A DNA stretch of 64,000 nucleotides from NCBI RefSeq assembly GCF_050624435.1, contig NC_134540.1:101089739-101153738 (forward strand), written 5' to 3'. Position numbers and translations under genes: made by a program. Shown here one piece after another: positions 22,851 through 34,442 of this stretch. Every line of letters starts with the position of its first letter. Position 1 is the first letter of the stretch. Source of the DNA: Tenrec ecaudatus. Lineage: Eukaryota; Chordata; Mammalia; Afrosoricida; Tenrecidae. Under the pieces are notes generated by a model. The model worked only from the letters and a program-made list of their open reading frames with translations, was not told the DNA's origin and did no database searches.

Positions 22851-23820
22851 AAGAAGTGCTTCTTCCTTTCCAGTGGCCACTACATTTTCCTGTTGGGCTT
22901 GCTGTTGCCCAAGGAGGTTGGAAATGGATTACAATGAGGTTCTGAAAGCAACATGAGCAAAGGAAGTAAAATGGAAGCAGTAAATGAAACATCATATTTC
23001 TTCTATCATACTTTAGCAAATAAAATCTTTATTTGACCAATTCACTGCAGAGGACAACACAACACACGGACATCTGATGATACGTGACATCTTGTGATAG
23101 ATCAGAAATGTGTCAATAGAATTAACTCTTAAAATGCCCTTATGGTGCTTACTACTGGATAAAAACCTATCGAGGTATTAGATCTAGACATTTGTAACTA
23201 TGTTTACTGTCAGATAAAAAGCAAGAATGTAAAAACTTATTTTTGTATTTTCCTTCAGAGTTTTAAAATTAGGACATAAATAAAATCTCAGAATATGGGC
23301 TCTCAAGAATCCTTGACCTAAATGGACAAATTCGGGTCAATCTAATTTTTCCCAGTTATATAAACTTGGAATTTATAAACATCAGAATCTGTTTTATAAA
23401 ATATTCATGCTCTGAAGGAGACAGCAGAAGACAAAGAACAGAAAGATGGAATTGTTTATGGGGAGTAATAGAAGACAGCACAGGTACTAAGGAACTTTGT
23501 TGTATTCTGCATAAAACATTATATTATAAATAAAAAATTAGATCTGTCTGACCCAAGGTCCTTAAAATAGAGATCTGTCTGACAGTGACTCCAGGGAAGT
23601 TCTGAGAGTATTCTTGCACCACATAGTAAACATTTTTGCATACCAAGAGCTTACTAAAGTCTAATGATATTTTTAAATCCATAAAAAAATCAAAACCACT
23701 CCTTATGCTACATGCAATAAGCAGAAATGGTATGAAAAGCAAACAGGAAAGATAGCTAATTCAGAAAATGGAATCAGGAAACACTTTTGATAGTTACTTC
23801 CCAGGTGCAATTTTGAGGAC
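22851..23820. other. Anonymous AT-rich sequence
   Basis: No feature recognised. Confidence 0.4.
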
Positions 23821-23824
23821 GAGT

Positions 23825-24188
23825 AAGAGGAAGAATTGACGTCCTTGAATTATGGTGCTGTAGAAGAATCGGGAAAGTACCATGGACTTCAAAAAAAGAA
23901 TTTTTTTTTTCTTGAAAGTACAGACAGAAGACTCCTTGGAAGCAAGGCTGGTGAAATGTGTCTCACTTTATGTTGGATGTCTTACCTGGAGAGACGAGGG
24001 CCTGAACATCATGCTTGGTGAAGCAGAAAGGGAGCGAAAAGGAGGGAGATCTTCAAGGCGCTGGAGCAACAGTGGACTCAATATGGCCATGGTGAGGGTG
24101 GCACAGCACTGAGCGGTGCTTTCTTCTCTTGTTCACAAGGTCGCTGTGAGTCGGAATCGATTCACTAGCAGTGAGTTTGGTTTGGGAA
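23825..24188 (+). mobile_element. RTE LINE 3' end
   Basis: 'aagaggaagaattgacgtcc', 'aagtaccatggacttc', 'acatcatgcttggtgaagca', then a tail 'gagtcggaatcgattcacta' and 'gtgagtttggtttgg', which here reads like the AfroSINE tail. 5'-truncated. Confidence 0.82.
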
Positions 24189-24959
24189 AAATACATATGC
24201 ATAGATACACACACATAGACATATACATATGTATGTATCGTTAGCTACATTAACAAAGGACCCCTAAATGAATATTGCCTCACTAATCGAGTTAAATGTT
24301 CATTAACAAAATTGATTAAGCATAGATAAATAGTATTCTTTAATAAATACATGTGCGAGGCCACATAGCCCAAAAGATTCTTGAAAGCAAATAGGCTGGG
24401 TAGTTAAAGCTGAGCTCTCTTCTAGAAATGCACTTAGAAAACTCAACTCATGATGCCACTTGAGTTCATCCTCCTGCCCCATTCCTCGACTTTCTCCTCT
24501 CTCTCGCAATTCTCACCATTCATGGGATTACTATTCACTGGTTGCAGTCAAGGAATCCCACTTTCCCTTAACCACAGTAACTTTGTTCCGTAAACAACAA
24601 GTCTTATTATGTTAACAGCCTATTCCTTGCTTTTGATTTATTGACAATGTGTTTGTTTCGGTTCTCCTCATCACACAGAAATGGTGTAGAATCCTCACAG
24701 CTTGGCATTCCTTTGCTATTGGGACAGGGTTGTTTGCACACGAATCACACGAGGCTTTTTAGCTCTATTCCTCAAATCCACTCTATTAATTTTCTTCTAT
24801 ACCACCTACCAATTACTGACAGAGGTGGGCTAAACGTTTTCCTTTCGAAATTTAAGCTGTGTTATTAAGTGGTTACAAATTGAAAATTATTAAATTGCTG
24901 AATTTTCCTTGTGAATTATTTCTTTTATCAAAATGTGGGTAATACCCACTAATTTTAGC
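24189..24959. other. Anonymous sequence before the large L1
   Basis: No gene recognised. The right end (24,960-24,975) is the left target-site duplication of the L1. Confidence 0.45.
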
Positions 24960-27710
24960 AATACTTTTTGTCTTTTTTTTAAATTTTAACAATTTATTAG
25001 GGGCTCATACAATTCTTATCACAGTTCATACATATACATACATCAATTGTATAAAGCACATCCATACATTCCCTGCCCCAATCATTCTCAAAGTATTTGC
25101 TCTCCACTTAAGCCCCTTGCATCAGGTCCTCTTTTTTTTCCCTCCCTCCCCTTTCCCCCCTCCCTCATGTGCCCTTGGTAATTTATACCTCGTTATTTTG
25201 TCATATCTTGCCCTATCTGGAATTTCCCTTCCCCCCTTTTCTGCTGTCCCTCTCCCAGGGAAGAAGTCACATGTGGATCCTTGCAATCAGTTCCCCACTT
25301 CCAACCCACTCACCCTCCACTCTCCCAGCATCGTCCCTCACACCCTTGGTCCTGAAGGTATCATCCACCCTGGATTCCCTGTACCTCCAGCCCTCATATG
25401 CACCAGTGTACAGCCTCTGTCCTATCCAGGCCTGCAAGGTAGAATTCGGATCATGGTAGTTGGGGGGAGGAAGCATCCAGGATCTGGGGGAAAGCTGTGT
25501 TCCCCATCGGTACTACCTCGCACCCTAATTAACCCATCTCCTCTCCTAAACGCCTCTATGAGGGGCTCTCCATTGGCCGACACTTGGGCCTTGGGTCTCC
25601 ACTCTGCACTTCCCCCTTCATTTAATATGGTATATATATACATATACATATACATATACACATATATACACACACTTATATCGTTGTTGTTTTTTTTGCA
25701 TGATGCCTTATACCTGGTCCCTTGGCACCTCGTGATCGCACTGGCCGGTGTGATTCTTCCATGTGGGCTTTTTTGCTTCTGAGCTAGATGGCCGCTTGTT
25801 CACCTTCAAGCCTTTAAGACCCCAGACACTATCTCTTTTGATAGCCGGGCACCATCAGCTTTCTTCACCACATTTGCTTATGCACCCATTTGTCTTCAGC
25901 AATCCTATCATGGAGGTGTGCAGTCAATGATATGATTTTTTGTTCTTTGATGCCTGGTAACTGATCCCACTGGGACCACTCGATCACTTCCATGTGGACT
26001 TTGTTGCTTCTGAGCTAGATGGCCGCTTGTTTATCTTCAAGCCTTTAAGACCCCAGTCACTATCTCTTTTGATAGCCGGGCACCATCAGCTTTCTTCACC
26101 ACATTTACTTGTTCACCCACTTTGGCTCCAGCCGTTGTGTCGGGAGAGTGAGCATCATAGAGTCCCAATTTAATAAAAGAAGGTATTCATGCATTGAGGG
26201 AGTGTTTGAGTAGAGGCCCAAGGTCCTTCCGCCACCTTAATACTTGACCTATAAATATAGACACATAGATCTATTTCCCCATCCTCCTATATATATTTGC
26301 ATGTACATGTCTTTGTCTAGACCTCCATGAATGCCCTTTGACTCCTAGCTCTTTCCTCCATCTCCCTTGACTTTCCTCCTGCCCTACTACCATGCTTCAT
26401 CGCCACCTGGGCTAGAGTATACCTCTTCTCTAAGCAACCTTACCCTTGATCACTTCCCACCATGCCTGCCACTCCCCCTTCTCTACCATTTGGGGTCCCA
26501 TGTTTTTCCCTTGTCCCTGGGTTTGTTAACACCACTTCCTTCCCCCCCTACCCCCCCACCCCAAGTCCCCCCGGAACTGTCGGTCCCGTTGTTTTTCCTC
26601 CAGATAGTTCATCTAGCCTGTCCTATTCAGACATACCTGTGGAGTCACTAACATGCACGAAAACAAGACAGAGGAAAACAAAGCAACAGTATACAACCAG
26701 ACAACAAAACAACAAAAACAAACCACTGACAAAGAACAGAACAAAACAGTTCACAAGAGAAAAGCTTGTAGTTAGTTCAGGGATCGTTTGTTGGCCCTTA
26801 GGAGCGTTTTCCAGTCCAGTCTGTTGGGGCACCACGCCCTGGCCCCAAAGTCCACTTTCAGCATTCCCTAGGGACCTTACCACTCCATTCCCTTGCTGTT
26901 CTGCTGCACTCCCCCAGTGATTTGCCTCGGTGTGGTGGGATCAGGTCAGGTGCAATTCCCACACTGTGTCTCCGGTGCTGTCCCCTGTATCGCCCTTAGT
27001 CACTGAGGGGCATCATGTCTCATAGTAGGGCCAGCCATGTTGTTCTCTCTGTGGACTGGCTGCTCCACTCAGGAACATCATCATCACGGCCTGGTGGGCC
27101 AGGCTCTCTCCTCCTGCCCCTTCATCTGCTCCCGTGTGCTCTGATCAAATATGTCCATCTCCCGGAGTTGCAGAGTCAATGTCCTTTGGAACAAATTCTT
27201 TTCAGGGAAGGGCAGGAATCCACTTAATTTATGGTGCTGGGGCCAGCCTCCCAGACGTCTCCACTGGTTCCCTCCTCCACGCCGGGATATTGCATTCACA
27301 CCTTGCGACACTGGGTTGAAGTCTGGTCCCACTTTCCCTGTGGATATGTAAACAATACCCTCCCATTGGGCGGATTAATGCCCCATGACCCCACTACCCT
27401 TTTCTTCCTTGTATTCATCCTTTTGTTTTACTTTCCCCACCTTCTCCACCATTGTCTACCATGTACATCCCTGGTTTTGGTCTGGTCTCTTCCATACTAC
27501 ACCGTCTTCACCCCTAAAATGTTTGTATACAGTAGCTTTTTTCCCTATGCCACTTTTGCTTTTTTAAAAAAAAATTTTAAATTCTTACCTCAGCGGACTC
27601 ATGTTGTACTTGTCCTTTTGTGCCTGACTTACTTTGCTTAGCATGATTTCCTCCAGTTCTTCCCATGCCGCTATGTGCCTCATATGTTCATCACTGCTTT
27701 TTAGTGATGC

Positions 27711-28148
27711 TTAGTATTCCATTGTATGTATATACCACAGTTTTTTAATCCAATCGTCAGTTGATGGAAATTTGGGTTGCTTCCAACTCCTTGCAATTGT
27801 GAACTGTGCCGCAATGAACATTGGAGCACAGATGTCTGGTCTTGGTTTGTTTCTTGCCTCTTCTGGGTATATGCCCAGTAGGGGGATTGCTGGGTCATAT
27901 GGTAACTCTATTTCCATCTGTTTTAGGTATCGCCAGATTGATTTTCATAGTGGCTGTACATACTTACAGTCCCACCAGCAGTGGATGAGAGTTCCTGTCT
28001 CCCCACAGCCCCTCCAACACTTGTTGCTTTCTGATTTTTTGAATTGGGCTACCTTTGAGGGTGTCAGGTGGTACCTCATTGTTGTTTTAATTTGCATTTC
28101 TCTTATGGCTAAAGATCGGGAACATTTTCTCATATGTTTGTTGGCCAT
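27711..28148 (-). pseudogene. L1 ORF2p, C-terminal cysteine-rich part
   Basis: Begins [10 protein letters not shown]. The cysteine-histidine motif is CWRGC, seven residues, then HCWWDC (pattern C-x3-C-x7-H-x4-C), typical of the L1 ORF2 C-terminus. A TGA at 27,945-27,947 stands where other L1s have tryptophan after VQPL. The protein then continues through PYDPAIPLLGIYPE and WIKKLWYIHTMEY to a TAA at 27,711. The related copy at the window start has a tyrosine codon there, so this stop is probably also secondary. Confidence 0.92.
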
Positions 28149-30298
28149 TCAGATTTCTGCCCCTGTGAAACTTCTGTTCAAGTCCTTTGCCCACCTTTCA
28201 AGTGGGCTATTGGTTTTTTTCTTTTTGGAAGCTAGCAGAGTACTGTAGATTTTAGTAATAAGGCCTTTGTCTGATGTGTCATTGCTAAAGATGTTTTCCC
28301 AGTCTGTGGACTCTCTTATTACTCTCTTGGTGAATTCTTTAGATGTACACAAGTGTTTTATCTTCAGTATATCCCATTTGTCGATTTGTGCCTCCTCTGT
28401 GTTTGTGTCCTTCCCTATTTCTGATAGCCTGTGTATTCCCTGCACCAAAGTTCTCAAGTTGGTCCCAATTCCCTCATTGATGGCCCTAATAGTTTGGGGT
28501 TTAACTTCAAGATCTGTGATCCACCTTGAGTTTATTCTTGTGCATGGAGTGAGATAAGGGTCTTGCTTCATTTTTCTGCATGTGGATATCCATTTTTTCC
28601 AGCACCACTTGTTAAAGAGGGCATCTGCTTCCCATTTGATATTTTTGGGGCCCTTGTCATAGATCAGCTGTGTGTATGCTGATGCTTTTATTTCTGGGTT
28701 TTCAGTTTTTTTCCATTGGTCTGAGTATCTGTCATTGTACCAATACCATGCAGTTTTGAGAACTGTGGCTGCATAGTATGTGCCAAAGTCAGGTAAAGCA
28801 AGCCCTCCCACGGTGTCCTTCTTCTTGAGGAGTTCTCTGCTAATTCTGGGCTTCTTCCCTCTCCATATGAAGTTGGTAATCAGTTTTTCCATTTCTTTGA
28901 AGAAAGATGATGGTAATTGTATCGGGATAGCATTAAACTTATATAGTACCTTTGGCAGAACTGACATCTTAGCTATATTAAGTCTCCCAATCCAAGAGCA
29001 TGGAATATTCTTCCATTTGTTGAGGTCGCTCTTGGTTTCTTGTAATAGTGTTCTATAGTTTTCCCTATATAGATCTTTTGTTTTTTCAGTCAAGTGTATC
29101 CCTAGATATTTCAGTTTGTGTTTGGCTATTGTGAAGGGTACCACCTTTTTGATCTCTTCTTCTGTGGTCTTATCTGATGTGTATAACAGTCCGATGGGCT
29201 TCTGTTTGTTGATCTTGTATCCTGCCACTCTGCCAAACTCCTCTATTGCTTCCAGTACTCCCCTTGTGGAACTTTTGGGATTTTCCATATATAAAATCAT
29301 ATCATCTGCAAATAACGATAGTTTCACCTCTTCCTTCCCTAGACGAATACCTTTGATGTCACTTCTTTGCCTTATGCTGTTAGCTAAAACCTCCAGCACA
29401 ATATTAAATAGGAGTGGAGACAAGGGGCATCCTAGTCTGGTTCCCTTTTTCAGTGGGATTGTGTTAGTCTTTTCTCCATTGACTATGACTTTGGCTGTTG
29501 GTTTTTCATATATAGCTTGTATTGTCTTGAGGAACTTTCCTTCCATTCCTATTTTCGCTAGTGTCTTAAACAGGAATTGGTGTTGGATGTTGTCGAATGC
29601 TTTTTCTGCATCTATTGATATTATCATGTGATCCTTATACTTGTTCATGTCAATGTGACGAATAATACTAATGGTCTTTCGTATGTTGAACCATCCCTGC
29701 ATCCCTGGTATGAATCCCACTTGGTCATGGTGAATTATTTGTTTTATATACTTTTGTATTCTGTTGGCTAGTATTTTGTTAAGGATTTTTGCATCAATGT
29801 TCATTAGGGATATCGGTCTGTAGTTCTCGATTCTTGTGGGATCCTTGCCCGGTTTGGGTATCAGAGTTATACTAGCTTCATAGAAGGAGTTTGGGAGTTT
29901 GCCATCTTTTTCTATGTTCTGGAAAAGTTTGTGTAGGATTGGTATTAGTTCTTCCCTGAATGCTTGATAGACTTCTCCAGTGTATCCATCTGGTCCAGGG
30001 GATTTTTTTGTTGGTAATCCCTTGATAACCTTTTCTGTTTCTTCTATTGCTATGGGTCTGTTGAGATTCTTGATGTCCACTGAGGATAGTCTAGGGAGGG
30101 ATTGTTTTTCCAGGAATTCGTCCATGTCTTCCAAATTGTTGAATTCATTGGAGTACAATCCTTCATAGTATTGTGTAAATATCTTTTTGATTTCATTAGG
30201 GTCTGTTGTAATGACCCCTCTTTCATCCCTTATTCTTGCTATTGAGATTTGTTCCCTCCTTTCTTTGGTTAGGTTTGCCAATGGTCTATCGATCCTGT
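28149..30298 (-). pseudogene. L1 ORF2p, reverse transcriptase part
   Basis: Continuation of ORF2 after the frameshift. The 710-codon open stretch from 30,281 holds the reverse transcriptase motifs in order: [49 protein letters not shown] and the catalytic FADD (roughly residue 320 of the stretch). The thumb and connecting region follow. It ends at an in-frame TGA at 28,146-28,151, just before the MANKHM text that continues the protein in the same register, so this is a nonsense change and not the natural end. The enzyme would copy L1 RNA at the nicked target. Confidence 0.95.
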
Positions 30299-31387
30299 TT
30301 ATCTTTTCAAAGAACCAACTTTTAGCGATATTAATTTTTTTCCAGTTTTTTTATTTTTCCTCTCCTGAGTCTCAGCCCTGATTTTTATAATTTCTTTTAT
30401 TTTGCTATTAGTAGGGTTGTCCTGCTGACTCAGCTCTAGTTTTTGTAAATTTTGTGTCAGCGTATCCGTCATGAGTCTCTCTTCCTTTCTCAGATGTGCT
30501 TGTATTGCTATGAACCTTCCTCTGATGACTGCCTTTGCTGTGTCCCATAAGTTTTGGTACGTCGTGTGCTCATTTTTGTTGGTTTCGAGAAATTTCCTGA
30601 TTTTGTCTCGGATCTGCACCAGTATGCACTCCTTTTGCAGTAGAGAGTTATTCATCCTCCAATTATTTGCTCTTATTTTCTTTGTCTTCCTTTTGTTGAT
30701 TTCCAGTCTTATGGCACAGTGGTCAGAGAGAGAGGTCTGTATTATTTCAATGTGCTTAAATTTATGTAGATTTGCCTTATGCCCCAGTATGTGGTCTATC
30801 TTCGAATATGTGCCATGGGGACTTGAAAAGACTGTGAAATTTTTTGTATTTGGATGAAAAGCTCTGTAAATATCTATTAGGTCAAATTGTCTAATTGTGG
30901 AGTTTAGCTCTCTAGTCTCCTTGTTGAGTTTCTTTCCCTGTGATCTATCTTTCTCAGTGAGTGGTGTGTTGAAGTCACCCACTATAATTGTCGAGTCTGT
31001 GATTTCTTTCTTAATCTTTTGGAGTGTTTGGTTCACGTATTGAGCTGGTCTCTCATTCGGGGAATATATGTTTACAATGCTTAGTGGTTCATTGTCTATC
31101 ATTCCCTTGAGCATTATATAGTGTCCCTCCTTATCTCTTTTTATGGTTTGCACTTTGAGGTCAATTTTATCCGAGATAAGGATTGCAACCCCTGCTTTTT
31201 TTGTATTGCTGTTTGCTTGGTAGGTCCTTCTCCAGCCTTTGATTCTCAGCCTATTTTTGTCTGTAGCCTTGAGATGTGTCTCCTGTAGGCAGCAAATTGA
31301 TGGGTTGTGTTTTCTAAGCCATTCTGCTAGTCTCAGTCTTTTAATGCCTGAGTTCAGGCCATTGATATTCAGGGTTATTATCTCCAT
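30299..31387 (-). pseudogene. L1 ORF2p, endonuclease part
   Basis: The open frame of 362 codons starts with MEIITLNINGLN and covers the apurinic-like endonuclease that nicks target DNA for L1 retrotransposition. Residues matching the known catalytic set are present: N9, E36 (in QETH), Y108, D138 and N140 (in GDFNT), T185, D198, and S221-D222-H223 (in SDHC). They are numbered seven lower than in human L1. The frame is lost near 30,340-30,357, in A-rich runs at the start of the linker to the reverse transcriptase. The same protein resumes in another frame from about 30,300. By sequence the domain itself looks intact. Confidence 0.95.
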
Positions 31388-31661
31388 GTGCGGACTCTGT
31401 GGTGCCTTTTTATACTTTTTGTGTTGGGAGTTTTCCTACTTTCCTTTCTCATTAGTGTGTGTTTTGTGTGTGTATCATTCTTGACTTCTTTCCATCCTTA
31501 AGCCATTGCTATCTTGGGGTCTGTTTTCTCTTTGTTGTGCTCTGGGTGAGGTTGTTCTATGTGCTGGTCTCTTATTTGTGCTTGGTGAGTGTTGTTCTGC
31601 CCATACTGAGTCGGCGAGTATCTTTTGTAAGGCTGGGTTTGTTGTAATACTTTTTGTCTTT

Positions 31662-31925
31662 AAGGCCCATGTTGCTTGATATTAATATAGTTGAATGAGC
31701 TTCTTTTGGCTAGTTATTTAAATGGTATGTTTTTCTATCCTTCTGTTTTAAATATTTTTGCATAGTTATATTGTAGATTTATCCTTGGTAAATTACATAC
31801 AGCTAGCTCTGTGTTTTTATTTTTTCTTATTATTATAAAGAGCTTTCCCCCATCCCCTGAAGTTGACTATATTGTTTTAATATCATTGTTGTTGTTTTGT
31901 TCATTTAATTACTAATCCCAAGAAT
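31662..31925. other. Target sequence beyond the L1
   Basis: AT-rich sequence to the right of the L1 insertion. No feature recognised. Confidence 0.4.
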
Positions 31926-31929
31926 TTTT

Positions 31930-32930
31930 CCTTTTTTTCCAACAGTTCTATTGGCACATAATTTACATATCATACAATTAAATCAGTCAATCATTCAATC
32001 ATATCAAGGTATAACCACCACCACCACACCAATCTTACAGCCTCCTCCCCATTGGCTAAATCACCTTTAACATGAGTCCTGCAATCACAATCAGTCCTAG
32101 TGCTCTCTCTCCCCTGCCACCTTCATTGTTTACTCCCGAAATCCCCTTTCCCTCCCTATCACCCATCCCCCAACCTTCAATCCCTGTAACACCTTTTATC
32201 AATTATTCTCACTATGCATCCACTCCTGTGCTTCACAGCTGGGAAACCCAACAGAAAACAATAAAAAACAAAATTGTAGCCAGGTGGTAAAGTATAATAA
32301 AGACAAAACTACACATACTGCCTAAGGAGGAAAAGACTCTCATCAGCATTCAAAGGGCAGGGCAGAAATGTCTTCCATGGAACAGATAAGGGATACTTGC
32401 CCCCAGTACAAATTCAATGTCAGTCTGTAGGGGGATCAACTGGCCAAGTATCAAGTTCAATCCAGCATGATCAAGATTACAATGGTCTCTGCCTGATCAT
32501 AAAACGCTTGCCTTTGCCCAGAGTGGGTCTGCCAGCCGTTCACTCTGACTAGATGCTCTGCAGATGGGATTTTGGCTCCTACTGGCCTCCATAGCCTTCT
32601 ACAAATTGGGTGTTCATAACTTTCGCTCTGATACTTATCTCTTCACCGAACTTGAATACTGTCATTAGCGTCTTTGAACCACACAAGCTGGTGTGCTTCC
32701 TCCGGGAGGACTTAGTTGACTCCTAGCTCAGATGGCTGCTTGTTTGAATACTAGCCTTTAAGACCTCAGACACTATTCTGATTGCTAACCAGGCACCATC
32801 TACTTTCCTCATCACACTTCGCTGTAGTACCCTTATCTGCAGTGATCATTTCATGAAGTTAAATCGAGCAGGGCCATGATGTAAGAACTAATATTTAGTG
32901 CAAACCCAAAACTCATGCTTGGCTCTATGT
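31930..32930 (-). mobile_element. Older, diverged L1 3' UTR
   Basis: Begins with a T-rich run and 'ggcacataatttacatatca', as at the 3' ends of older L1s. It later contains 'cacacaagctggtgtgcttc', 'tcagatggctgcttgtttga', 'cctttaagacctcagacact' and 'aaccaggcaccatctacttt', which are diverged versions of the internal block of the young L1 3' UTR. It is therefore an older relative. Confidence 0.65.
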
Positions 32931-34030
32931 GGGTTTTTTTTTTTTTTGTTTACTTTGCTGTACCTTGGGAGCTAATACATATGCCATCTCCGTCCATAGT
33001 TCAATCCTGTCAAACATGTTTGTACAATTGCTTTTGTAATCGGTTCCCAAACATACTTTTCCTTCCTGGGCTTCTTGACATCAGCTCCTTCTTATTTCCC
33101 CACTTCTATAGCACCCCTGCCTGCAAACCCTGGTTGTATTCTGTTTCCCTATAGGTTCAACTTCCCTCAGTTTCATTACCAATAAACAGAGAAACCAGTA
33201 ACAACTTCAAGCGGGTGACCCCCCCCTATGGGGCCACCCCTGTGAGATACACCCTAATATTAATATGCATAAGCACAATATAACAGAGTGGCAGTCACTG
33301 GGTTACCACAATAATACATATCTTAATACAACATACAGGGCATTGGTGTAGCCAAACCTTGTTTGTCCGCCAACCAACAGTCCATCGCTCTTGGTACGAC
33401 TTTCTTCTGTTTCCTCGGACACCAAGTGTTTTCTGGCCTAAGTCCTGATGATACAAGTGTGTCTGATATTGAGTCCAGTTCATCCAGTAGGTTCACATAA
33501 GGTGTCTCACCGATGCACCTCTGAAGTAGGATGTGCAACCCGAAGATCAAGGATTCAGTGTCCCAGTGTCCTACGAGTTCTGACCTGGGTTCCCGTAGTA
33601 CCTCCAGACACCCCAGGTCAATTCTGCCCACCCACTGTACCCCACTTAAGACTCTCCCCTCTGAATGCTCTCAAGAGCATCCTCAGTCTCTCCCTGCCCC
33701 ATCTGGGGTTCAGCCCTCCCATCCACTCCTCAACAGACATGCACCTCTGTTCCCTCAAACATGTCTGTTCCCTCTCTCCTCTCCTGTGCTGTGTCTCCCT
33801 TCCATGAGCCACGGCCCTCTGGCAGGGCTGCCTCCCTCTCCTGGGGACCGCACCCCACATCCGCATGGCTGCCGCTCAGCAGGCAGCCTCCACCCTCTCT
33901 GCCCCATCGATTGTTCCCAGCTGCTGTGAGGTGCCCTCTGGTCAAGTGACGTATCCTGTACTTACCTGGAGCGGATAAAGTGTGGCTCATTGACACCAGT
34001 CTCTTTACCAGACCAGACTGACTGTTCAAT
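32931..34030. other. Unresolved GC-richer block
   Basis: A poly(T) run (32,933-32,947) is followed by about 1 kb of pyrimidine-rich sequence that is GC-richer than its surroundings, with overlapping chance frames of 94 to 132 codons on both strands. It could be the older L1's upstream part, an LTR of an unknown family, or unique DNA. No coding domain was recognised. Confidence 0.3.
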
Positions 34031-34041
34031 ACTAAGAAAAA

Positions 34042-34248
34042 CCAAACTCATTGTCATCTTGTCCATTCCAACTCATGCCAGCCCAGTGGAACAGGGTAGA
34101 ACGCCCCCTGTGGGTTTCTGAGAGACTGTAAGTGTTTCTGGGAGTAAAGAGCCTCATCTTTCTCTGGTAGAGCAACTGATGTTATCAAACTGCTGATCCT
34201 GCAATTAGCAGTTCCAGGTGTAACCAGGTTGCCACCAAAGCTTGGCTA
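34042..34248 (-). mobile_element. AfroSINE
   Basis: 'aaaccaaactcattgtcatc', 'gtagaacgccccctgtgggt', 'aaactgctgatcctgcaatt' and 'taaccaggttgccacc' in reverse orientation. Confidence 0.75.
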
Positions 34249-34442
34249 TTTTAATGTAATTGCATTGTTCTGACTTCTGTCATCTCTTTCCTTTTCTCTA
34301 TATTTTTTGTTCTTCTTAACTGTGTTCTACTGATTTTAATGAGATTCATTTATTCTTTTTATTTCGTTGCTTTTTGAGTCTTATTTGGAAGATATCCAAT
34401 TTCACTGAGTCACCAAAGTAACATACTATTGCCCAAGTATCA

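Larger units (their letters stand above)
24976..31645 (-). mobile_element. 6.7-kb L1 with broken ORF2 and no ORF1
   Basis: An exact 16-bp direct repeat, aatactttttgtcttt, lies at 24,960-24,975 and 31,646-31,661 and bounds the insertion. On the minus strand the order is about 258 bp of sequence upstream of ORF2, ORF2 (31,387 down to 27,711), then a 3' UTR of roughly 2.7 kb ending in 'ttattaggggctcata' (as seen on plus) and a short A tail. ORF1 is missing because the copy is 5'-truncated just upstream of ORF2. The 3' UTR carries the family's internal duplication (25,758 and 25,989, period 231 bp). ORF2 has one frameshift and at least three premature stops. Codon-level similarity to living L1s is high, so it is a fairly young dead copy. 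Confidence 0.95.

Noticed and set aside
29116..29631. 171-codon plus-strand frame and neighbours at 28,267-31,647
   Set aside because: Antisense shadows of L1 ORF2.
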